Shown piece by piece: positions 28,178 to 35,230 of a stretch of DNA of 35,230 bases; the stretch's first letter is position 1; the number at the start of each line of letters is the position of its first letter. The notes under the pieces are model-generated. The model was not told the DNA's origin. It was given only the letters and a program-made list of their open reading frames with translations, and ran no database searches. A program made the position numbers and the translations under genes. The stretch is from Actinomycetes bacterium (GTDB lineage: Bacteria > Actinomycetota > Actinomycetes > Streptosporangiales > Streptosporangiaceae): assembly GCA_021792855.1 (NCBI GenBank), contig JAJYTW010000022.1, forward strand, positions 1-35,230. Direction: 5' to 3'.

Positions 28178-28483
28178 CTAACCGCCAAGCAGCTTCGCCT
28201 TGGCTGAGGCGAACTCCTGATCGGTTAGCACGCCCTGCTTGTGCAGGTCAGCGAGCTTGCTGAGCTGATCGGTGACCGACTGCCCGCCGGCCTCGGCCGG
28301 CTGAGAACCCGCCCGTTGCTGTTGCTGTTGTTGCTGTTGCTGTTCCAGGTCGCTGATCCGGGCGTCCTGGCCGGACTCCTGCTGGGCCTGCTCCGCGGAG
28401 CGCCGGGCGCTCCGCTTGCCGACGGCGTAGGCGCCGCCGCCCACCACGGCCGCTCGCAGCAGCGGCCTGCGTCTGACGAACAT
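28178..28483 (-). CDS. SHOCT-domain small protein with polyglutamine tract
   Basis: C-terminal DQLSKLADLHKQGVLTDQEFASAKAKLLGG is the SHOCT motif; N-terminal hydrophobic segment; 9 consecutive Gln; SD AGGAGG. Confidence 0.88.
   Translation of the reverse strand: MFVRRRPLLRAAVVGGGAYAVGKRSARRSAEQAQQESGQDARISDLEQQQQQQQQQRAGSQPAEAGGQSVTDQLSKLADLHKQGVLTDQEFASAKAKLLGG
28316..28342. repeat. Trinucleotide tract (ttg/ctg, CAA/CAG on minus) encoding Gln9
   Basis: ttgctgttgctgttgttgctgttgctg read directly from the sequence. Confidence 0.95.
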
Positions 28484-28532
28484 GACTGTCCCTCCTGCCG
28501 TTCCGGCCCCCGCCGGCCGGACCTCGGCCTGC

Positions 28533-28898
28533 TCAGACCTCCGCCTGCTCGGGTAGCGACAGCCCGAGCGCGATCATGATCTCCGGAGCGGCCGAGATCG
28601 CGCGGGGCCCGCCGACCTGCGGCGCGATCGCGCGCACGACGCCGAGGATCTCCTTCGGCGTGGCGCCGGCGTCGACCGCGTTGGACACCTGCCACAGGTA
28701 GGACGCGGGCGGTGAGTCGAGCGCGATCAGCGCGGCGATCTTGACCAGCGCGAAGGTGCGCGCGTCCAGACCGGTGCTCGCCCTGGCTTCCTCGCGTATC
28801 TCCAGCGCCCCGCCCAGGACGTCCAGGTCGCCCATGGCCAGATCGGTGAGGGCCTGACTGGTTATCTCGTCGACTTCTATCTTGACCGGCGTGCTCAT
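28533..28898 (-). CDS. Carboxymuconolactone decarboxylase / AhpD-like family protein
   Basis: TGLDARTFALVKIAALIALDSPPASYLWQVSNAVDAGATPKEILGVVRAIAPQVGGPRAISAAPEIMIALGL; SD GGAGGG. Confidence 0.85.
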   Translation of the reverse strand: MSTPVKIEVDEITSQALTDLAMGDLDVLGGALEIREEARASTGLDARTFALVKIAALIALDSPPASYLWQVSNAVDAGATPKEILGVVRAIAPQVGGPRAISAAPEIMIALGLSLPEQAEV

Positions 28899-29018
28899 GA
28901 CAGATCCCTCCAGGCTTGGGCGACGGGCCGCCCAGGCGGCGGCCCGCTGTCACTCCAACGCTGCCGCTGCCCGGCCGCCCGCGCACCACCCCCGGCGGGT
29001 GATCGGCCAGGGACCGCC

Positions 29019-31313
29019 CTACTGCTGCGCCAGGATCGCCTCGATCTCGGCCAGCGGATCCCTGACCACCGGGCCGCGGGTCTCGACCAGGGCGAGCAGG
29101 ATCGTGCCGCCGAACGGGAACGGCGCCGTGTAACCGGCCCCGACCGCGGGGCCCCATTCATAACCGCAGGTCAGCCCCACGCCGAGGCCGTTAAAGCCGG
29201 AAGGGGTGAACCGGGGGATCTCGCCCTGGCCGACCTCGCTCCCGTCATAGGTCAGCACGCCGGTGCCGCCGAGGCCGGCGTCCTTGGTGAACACGTACTC
29301 GATGTGGTGCTCGCCCGGCGTGACCGGCCGGTCCGCCCGCACCACATGCCGTTCCTTGCCGTACAGGTTGTGCACGTACCGGATCCGGCCATCCAGGATG
29401 TGCAGCGACCAGCCGCCGAGCGCCGACCCAAGGGCGAGCAGCACGCCGTCGGTCCGGGCCGGATCATCGATACGGATGTCGGCGATCAGCGCGTGCGAGC
29501 GGTTGCGCACGTTGACCGCGACCGATTCGGGAACCGGCGCGCCGCCCGGGAAGTAGCGGAAGCTGTCCCGCGGCGCGCGGCGATCCGGCTTGGGATGAAC
29601 GAGCGCCCACAGCACCCGGTTGTCCAGGGGCAGCACCTGGTTCGCGCGCGCCTGGTCCCACCACAGCCCGATCATCTCCCTGAGCAGGTCCGGGTGCTCG
29701 GTGGCGAGATCGCGGGACTCGGAGAAGTCCTCGGCGACGTGGTAAAGCTCCCAGACGTCGTCGTCGAAGGAGTCGTTCGGGTTCTGGTCGTCATACAGCG
29801 GGCCGACCGGGTGGAACGTCACCGCCTTCCAGCCGCGATGGTAGATCGCCCGGGAGCCGAACATCTCGAAGTACTGCGTCTCGTGGCGCTCCGCCGCCGA
29901 CTCCCCGCCCGCGCCGAGCAGGTAGCCGAAGCTCACCCCGTCCAGCGCCGTCTGCGGCACGCCGTCGATCACCTCCGGCGCCGCGGCCCCGGCCAGTTCG
30001 AGCAGCGTCGGCACTACGTCGATGGCGTGCGTGAACTGATGCCGGATCGCGCCGGCCGCCAGGTCGCCGCGCGGCCAGGACACGATGCACGGGTCGGCCA
30101 CGCCGCCCTCGTGCACCTCGCGCTTCCACCGGCGCAGCGGCGTGTTGCCGGCCATCGTCCAGCCCCACGGATAGTTGTTGTGGGTGAGCGGCCCGCCGAT
30201 CTCGTCGATCCGCCGCAGCATCTCGCCGTCGCCGGCCGGGTCCAGGTTGACCATCCGGACGTCGTTGATCGAGCCCTCGGCGCCGCCCTCGGCGCTGGCG
30301 CCATTGTCGGAGACCACCACGACGATCGTGTCCTCCCGCTCGCCGAGATCGTCGATGAAGGCGAGCACCCGGCCGATCTGCTCGTCGGCGTGGGACAGGA
30401 AGCCGGCGAAGCTCTCCATGAACCTGGCGGCCACCCGCCTGCCGTCGTCGGTCAGCGAGTCCCAGGCCGGCACCCACGGCGGCCGCGGGGACAGCGCGGT
30501 CCCGGCCGGCACCAGGCCGGCCGCGACCTGCCGGGCGAACGTGCGCTCGCGCCAGGCGTCCCAGCCCAGGTCGAACCGGCCGCGGTAGTGCTCGCGCCAG
30601 CGGGGCGGCGGCTGGTGCGGGGAATGGCAGGCGCCGGTCGCGAAGTACAGGAAGAACGGCCGGCCGGCGTCGACGGCGCGCAGGTCACCGAGGTGCTCGA
30701 TGGCCCGGTCGGCCAGATCCTGGGTCAGGTGGTAGCCGTCGTCGGCCGACGCGGGCGGCCGGACCGCGTGGTTGTCGTGGAACAGGGCCGGGGAGAACTG
30801 GTGCGTCTCGCCGCCGTGGAAGCCGTACCAGCGGTCGAAGCCCCTGGCCAGCGGCCAGGTCGCCCGGGACGCCGCCATGTTGGTCTCGTCCTCCGGCGAC
30901 AGGTGCCACTTGCCGATCGCGTAAGTGGCATAGCCTGCCGCCCGGAGCATCTCCGACAGGTAGCCGTTCTCGCGCGGCGGCCTGCCCCAGTAACCGGGAA
31001 ACCCGATGGCCAGGTCCGCCACCCGGCCCATCCCGCTGCGATGGTGGTTCCGGCCGGTCAGCAGGCAGGCGCGGGTCGGCGAGCAGAGCGCGGTGGTGTG
31101 GAAGTTGGCCAGCCGGACGCCGCCGGCCGCCAGACCGTCGAGCACCGGTGTCTCGATGTCGGAGCCGTAACAGCCAAGCTGGGCGTAGCCGACGTCGTCG
31201 AGCACCACGAGAACCACGTTGGGCGCGCCCGCGGGTGCGGTCGGCTCCGGTGGCCACCACGGCTGCGAATCCCGCCAGTCCCGGGCGATCCTGCCGCCGA
31301 ACACCTCGCTCAC
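29019..31313 (-). CDS. Type I sulfatase (arylsulfatase family, formylglycine-dependent)
   Basis: APNVVLVVLDDVGYAQLGCYGSDIETPVLDGLAAGGVRLANFHTTALCSPTRACLLTGRNHHRSGMG contains the C-S-P-T-R signature; GKWHL motif follows. Confidence 0.96.
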   Translation of the reverse strand: MSEVFGGRIARDWRDSQPWWPPEPTAPAGAPNVVLVVLDDVGYAQLGCYGSDIETPVLDGLAAGGVRLANFHTTALCSPTRACLLTGRNHHRSGMGRVADLAIGFPGYWGRPPRENGYLSEMLRAAGYATYAIGKWHLSPEDETNMAASRATWPLARGFDRWYGFHGGETHQFSPALFHDNHAVRPPASADDGYHLTQDLADRAIEHLGDLRAVDAGRPFFLYFATGACHSPHQPPPRWREHYRGRFDLGWDAWRERTFARQVAAGLVPAGTALSPRPPWVPAWDSLTDDGRRVAARFMESFAGFLSHADEQIGRVLAFIDDLGEREDTIVVVVSDNGASAEGGAEGSINDVRMVNLDPAGDGEMLRRIDEIGGPLTHNNYPWGWTMAGNTPLRRWKREVHEGGVADPCIVSWPRGDLAAGAIRHQFTHAIDVVPTLLELAGAAAPEVIDGVPQTALDGVSFGYLLGAGGESAAERHETQYFEMFGSRAIYHRGWKAVTFHPVGPLYDDQNPNDSFDDDVWELYHVAEDFSESRDLATEHPDLLREMIGLWWDQARANQVLPLDNRVLWALVHPKPDRRAPRDSFRYFPGGAPVPESVAVNVRNRSHALIADIRIDDPARTDGVLLALGSALGGWSLHILDGRIRYVHNLYGKERHVVRADRPVTPGEHHIEYVFTKDAGLGGTGVLTYDGSEVGQGEIPRFTPSGFNGLGVGLTCGYEWGPAVGAGYTAPFPFGGTILLALVETRGPVVRDPLAEIEAILAQQ

Positions 31314-31386
31314 CCGCGCTCCCTTCGGTCTCGCCCGCGCCGCCTGCCGGGGCGGGGAGCGGGTGCCACCTGAGTAGTTTGGACCC

Positions 31387-32421
31387 GTGGCGGATCAGGT
31401 CGCGGCACCAGGGGCGCGTCCGGGGTGGCGGGATGGCGTTCGGTACCTGGTCGGCGCGGGCATCGGGGTCCTGGTCCTGGTGCTGCTGTTCGGCCGGCGC
31501 GGCGAGCTCGCATCGGCCTGGCGGGAACTCGGCCGGGCCCGTCCGGCCTGGGTGCTGGCCGCGATCCTCGCCGAGGCCGCCTCGCTCACCCTGTACGCGC
31601 TACTGCAGCGCCGGGTGCTGCGCCTGGCGGACGCGGCCATGCCGATGCCCGCGCTGCTCGCGGTGACCCTGGCCAACGACGCGATCGCGAACACGATGCC
31701 GGGCGAGCCAGCCGTCTCCAGCGCCTACCGGTACCGGTACTACCGGCGCTACGGGGCCACCGGGGCGAGCGCCGGCTGGACGATCTTCACCATCCTGATC
31801 GCGCAGGCGATCGGGATGTCGCTGGTCCTGCTGATCGGCGTGCTGGTCGCGCTCGCGGCCAGCGCGAGCGCGCAGGCCGCCGGGGCCGCGCTGGCCGGAC
31901 TGGTGATCGTGGTCGGGGCCGGCGCGGTGCTGGTCCGCCGGGACCTGGTGCTGGCGCTCGCCGCGGCGAGCGTGCGCGGGGTCCGGCGGATCACCGGCCA
32001 TCCCCGCGGCCGGGCCGGCGCCCGGATCGAGTCGACGCTCGCGCGGATGGGCGAGATCCCGCTCAGCCGGGCCGCGACCGCCGGCGTGGTCGCCCTGGCC
32101 ACCGGCGTGTGGCTGGCCGACTTCTGCTGCCTGCTCTGCTCGTTCGGCGCGGTCCGCGCGCCGGTGCCGTGGGCCGGCGTGCTGCTCGCCTACGGAGTGG
32201 CGCAGGTAGCCGGCTCGCTGCCGATCGTGCCCGGCGGGATCGGGATCATCGACGGCAGCCTCGCCGTCATCCTCGCCGCCTACGGCGCGGGCCGGGTGCC
32301 CGCCCTTTCGGCGACGCTGGCCTACCGGATCGTCAGCTTCTGGCTGGCTATCGCGCTCGGCTGGTGCACGGTGGCCGTGCTCGCCGCGATCACCCGCCGA
32401 CGCCGCCGGATGGGCCTTTGA
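31387..32421 (+). CDS. Lysylphosphatidylglycerol synthase TM region / UPF0104 flippase-like membrane protein
   Basis: About 8 TM segments; ANDAIANTMPGEPAVSSAYRYRYYRRYGATGASAGWTIF, GSLPIVPGGIGIIDGSLAVILAAYG is the typical LPG_synthase_TM motif. Confidence 0.88.
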   Translation: MADQVAAPGARPGWRDGVRYLVGAGIGVLVLVLLFGRRGELASAWRELGRARPAWVLAAILAEAASLTLYALLQRRVLRLADAAMPMPALLAVTLANDAIANTMPGEPAVSSAYRYRYYRRYGATGASAGWTIFTILIAQAIGMSLVLLIGVLVALAASASAQAAGAALAGLVIVVGAGAVLVRRDLVLALAAASVRGVRRITGHPRGRAGARIESTLARMGEIPLSRAATAGVVALATGVWLADFCCLLCSFGAVRAPVPWAGVLLAYGVAQVAGSLPIVPGGIGIIDGSLAVILAAYGAGRVPALSATLAYRIVSFWLAIALGWCTVAVLAAITRRRRRMGL

Positions 32422-32492
32422 TCGGGTAATTCGGCCCTGCCGGAGCCGGTCGACCCGCCCTAGCGTGGGAACGGCTCTTACCGGGGGTGTTC

Positions 32493-34976
32493 ATGAGTAC
32501 CGATGTTCACGCACGGCAGGCGACATCCGGGCCGGCCGATGTGGAATCCGTCCTCGCGACACTGAACTGCGGCCGGGACGGCCTGACCGGGGCGGAGGCG
32601 GCCCGCCGGCTCGCTGATACCGGGCCGAACGCGATTCCCGAGCGGCACCGCAGCCTGATCGCCGAGTTCGGGTCCTACTTCTGGGGCCCGATCCCGTGGA
32701 TGATCGAGGTCGCCCTGATCCTGTCCGCCGTGCTGCGGCACTGGGCCGACACGATCATCGTGGGCGTGCTGCTGTGCGTCAACGCGCTGGTCGGGTTCTG
32801 GCAGGAACGCACCGCGGCGGACGCGGTCGCCGCGCTGAAGAGTCAGCTAGCGCTGCGGGCCACGGTACGGCGGGATGGCGACTGGGCCGAGGTGGACGCG
32901 GCGGATCTGGTCCCCGGCGACCTGGTGCGGATCAGGCTCGGCGACATCGTCCCCGCCGACGTGATGCTGCTGGACGGCGATTACCTGCGGGTCGACCAGT
33001 CGGCGCTGACCGGCGAGTCACTGCCCGCCGACAAGCGCGCGGGGGAGACGGCATACTCCGGGTCGGTGGTCGCGCAGGGCAGCATGACAGCGATCGTCAC
33101 GCAGACCGGCCAGTCGACGTACTTCGGCAAGACCACCAGGCTGGTGGCCTCCGCCGCGCCCGCGTCGCACTTCCAGCGGGCGGTGCTGATGATCGGCGAC
33201 TACCTGATCTGGCTCAGCCTGGCCCTGGTCGCGGTGCTGGTGCTGGTCGAGATATTCCGCGGCGCCGCGGTGCTGACCCTGCTGCAGTTCGCCCTGATCC
33301 TGACGGTCGCCGCGATCCCGGTGGCGATGCCGGCCGTGCTGTCGGTCACGATGGCGGTCGGCGCGACGGCGCTGTCGAAGATGAAGGCGATAGTCACCCG
33401 GCTTGAGTCGATCGAGGAGATGGCCGGCATCGACGTGCTGTGCTCGGACAAGACCGGCACGCTGACCCAGAACCGGCTCACGCTCGGCGACCCGGTCCCG
33501 GCCGGCGGCATCGATGCGGATCAGGTGATCCTGGCCGCAGCGCTGGCCTCGCAGCCGGGTACCGGCGATGCGATCGACCAGGCGGTCCTCACCGCCGCCG
33601 GGAACGGTGCGCTGGCCGGGTACGAACAGTCCAGGTTCGTGCCGTTCGACCCGGTCAGCAAGCGCACCGAGGCGCAGGTGAGCACCGGCGGGACCGCGTT
33701 CACGGTGACCAAGGGCGCGCCGCAGGTCGTGCTCACGCTGTGCGGCGGCGCCGACTCGGGGGCGGCGGCCGAGGTGGACCGGCTTGCCGCCCGCGGTTAC
33801 CGGACGCTGGGTGTGGCCCGGCGGGACGATGGCCAGGGCTGGCGGTTCCTCGGCCTGCTGCCGCTGTCCGATCCGCCGAGGGAGGATTCGGCCGACACCA
33901 TCCGCCGGGCGGCCGAGCACGGCGTCACGGTCAAGATGCTGACCGGCGACAACGTGGCGATCGCGCGGGAGATCTCGGCGCAGGTCGGGCTGGGCACCCG
34001 GATCGAGCCTGCCGGGCAGGTGCTGCCCGGCCAGGCCACCGAGCACGCCGCCGCCTCGGTCGCCGAGCGGATCGAGTCCCTGGACGGCTTCGCCGAGGTG
34101 TTTCCCGAGCACAAGTACCTGATCGTCAAGGCGCTGCAGGCCAGGGGCCACATCGTCGGGATGACCGGCGATGGGGTGAACGACGCGCCCGCGCTGAAGC
34201 AGGCGGACACCGGGGTGGCCGTGCAGGGTGCGACCGACGCCGCCCGGGCGGCGGCGGACCTGGTGCTGACCGCTCCCGGGCTGTCGGTCATCGTGTCCGC
34301 GATCGAGCAGGCCAGGAAGATCTTCGAGCGGATGAACTCCTATGCGATCTACCGGGTCACCGAGACCATCCGGATCGTGCTGTTCGTGGTCGCCGCGATG
34401 GTGGCGTTCGACTTCTATCCGATCACCGCGATCCTGATCATCCTGCTCGCGCTCTTCAACGATCTGCCGATCATGACGATCGCGGTCGACAATACGCAGG
34501 TCGATCCGGCGCCGGTGAGCTGGCAGATGCGCCGGGTGCTCACGGTCGCCACGGTGCTCGGCGTGATCGGGGTGATCGAGACCTTCGGGCTGCTCGCGCT
34601 GGCCGAGGTCTGGCTGCATCTGAGCGTGGTGGAGATCCAGAGCCTGATCTTTCTCAAGCTCGCGGTGGCCGGGCACCTGACCCTGTTCGTGGCGCGCAGC
34701 CGCGGGCCGTTCCTGGCCCGGCCGTGGCCGGCCCCGGCGATGCTCTGGTCGGCCATCGGCACGAAGGTCCTGGCGACCCTGCTGGTCGGGTTTGGGTTCG
34801 GGCTGATCACCCCGATCAGCTGGCCGCTGGTCGGCCTGGTGTGGGGGTACGCGATCGCCTGGGTGTTCATCGAGGACGCCGCCAAGCTGGCCGTCTACCG
34901 GCACCTCAGCCGGACCGGCCGGCATCACCTGAAGTTCCTCGGTCGGCTCCAGGAGCGGGCGCACCCGGGCGCCTGA
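32493..34976 (+). CDS. Plasma-membrane-type proton-efflux P-type (IIIA) ATPase
   Basis: TGESLPADKRAGE, CSDKTGTLTQNRLTLGDP, MLTGDNVAIAREI, GMTGDGVNDAPALKQADTGVAV; short C-terminus and IIIA-like architecture. Confidence 0.9.
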   Translation: MSTDVHARQATSGPADVESVLATLNCGRDGLTGAEAARRLADTGPNAIPERHRSLIAEFGSYFWGPIPWMIEVALILSAVLRHWADTIIVGVLLCVNALVGFWQERTAADAVAALKSQLALRATVRRDGDWAEVDAADLVPGDLVRIRLGDIVPADVMLLDGDYLRVDQSALTGESLPADKRAGETAYSGSVVAQGSMTAIVTQTGQSTYFGKTTRLVASAAPASHFQRAVLMIGDYLIWLSLALVAVLVLVEIFRGAAVLTLLQFALILTVAAIPVAMPAVLSVTMAVGATALSKMKAIVTRLESIEEMAGIDVLCSDKTGTLTQNRLTLGDPVPAGGIDADQVILAAALASQPGTGDAIDQAVLTAAGNGALAGYEQSRFVPFDPVSKRTEAQVSTGGTAFTVTKGAPQVVLTLCGGADSGAAAEVDRLAARGYRTLGVARRDDGQGWRFLGLLPLSDPPREDSADTIRRAAEHGVTVKMLTGDNVAIAREISAQVGLGTRIEPAGQVLPGQATEHAAASVAERIESLDGFAEVFPEHKYLIVKALQARGHIVGMTGDGVNDAPALKQADTGVAVQGATDAARAAADLVLTAPGLSVIVSAIEQARKIFERMNSYAIYRVTETIRIVLFVVAAMVAFDFYPITAILIILLALFNDLPIMTIAVDNTQVDPAPVSWQMRRVLTVATVLGVIGVIETFGLLALAEVWLHLSVVEIQSLIFLKLAVAGHLTLFVARSRGPFLARPWPAPAMLWSAIGTKVLATLLVGFGFGLITPISWPLVGLVWGYAIAWVFIEDAAKLAVYRHLSRTGRHHLKFLGRLQERAHPGA

Positions 34977-34991
34977 CCGCACTCCGGTGGG

Positions 34992-35230
34992 CTAGCCGGT
35001 GAGCAGGGTGCGGCGCTCGGCCTCGATCGCCGCCAGCCGGGTCCGGCGCGGGTCGCCGGATTCGGTCAGGTGCCGTTCCTTCTCGGCCAGGGCGGCCGCG
35101 TAGGCGTCCGGCGCCGAGGCGAGCCGCTGTAGTTCGCCGGTGACTGACCGCAGTTCGGCGCGGAGCGCGTCCAGCCGGGCCTGGGCGTCCGCGACGTGCA
35201 GCCGGGCCGCGTCCGCCTCGGCGCGTTCCC
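34992..35230 (-). CDS. C-terminal end of a coiled-coil-rich protein (truncated by window edge)
   Basis: Minus frame open to the edge: ...ERAEADAARLHVADAQARLDALRAELRSVTGELQRLASAPDAYAAALAEKERHLTESGDPRRTRLAAIEAERRTLLTG*. Confidence 0.6.
   Translation of the reverse strand, partial: ERAEADAARLHVADAQARLDALRAELRSVTGELQRLASAPDAYAAALAEKERHLTESGDPRRTRLAAIEAERRTLLTG

Noticed and set aside
29304-31373. 689-aa plus-strand ORF opposite the sulfatase
   Set aside because: Antisense frame artefact; the minus strand has intact sulfatase motifs throughout.
33018-34982. 654-aa minus-strand ORF opposite the P-type ATPase
   Set aside because: Composition artefact (Arg/His/Gln/Asp-rich) mirroring a real conserved gene.

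Overview
This 35.2 kb window is very GC-rich actinobacterial chromosome (lineage inferred from GC content, mycothiol-type enzymes, SigB/F-type regulation and HrdB-like promoters). I see no rRNA, tRNA, CRISPR array, phage genes or transposase. The flanks carry ordinary metabolic and housekeeping genes: F420-type luciferase-like oxidoreductase, two maleylpyruvate-isomerase-like (mycothiol) enzymes, D-amino-acid oxidase, GNAT, sirtuin, acyl-CoA synthetase, CbiX-like chelatase, XRE regulator, HbhA-like protein, DesK/NarL-type two-component pair, GT4 glycosyltransferase, CorA, stand-alone LigD polymerase domain, SHOCT protein, AhpD/CMD protein, type I sulfatase, flippase-like membrane protein and a P-type H+-ATPase. 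The most interesting part is a contiguous signalling island at about 14.3-26.0 kb. It holds a MEDS/HATPase (RsbA-type) anti-sigma kinase, a STAS antagonist, an ANTAR-GAF-PAS-PP2C phosphatase, a soluble hybrid histidine kinase with about 11 HAMP units, a GAF-ANTAR protein, a second PAS/GAF-PP2C phosphatase and a SigB/F-type sigma factor. Two SigB/F-like promoter candidates (upstream of the sigma gene and of the HAMP kinase) and a nested inverted-repeat leader upstream of the HAMP kinase suggest an integrated, possibly autoregulated, partner-switching and RNA-level control system. Other items worth a second look are a small acidic protein built of D[LV]LGG repeats, an HbhA-like protein with KLPxxDQIRER repeats under a consensus promoter that contains a perfect 16-bp palindrome, several short-period tandem repeats, and an unusual inverted/direct repeat element at 14.2 kb.
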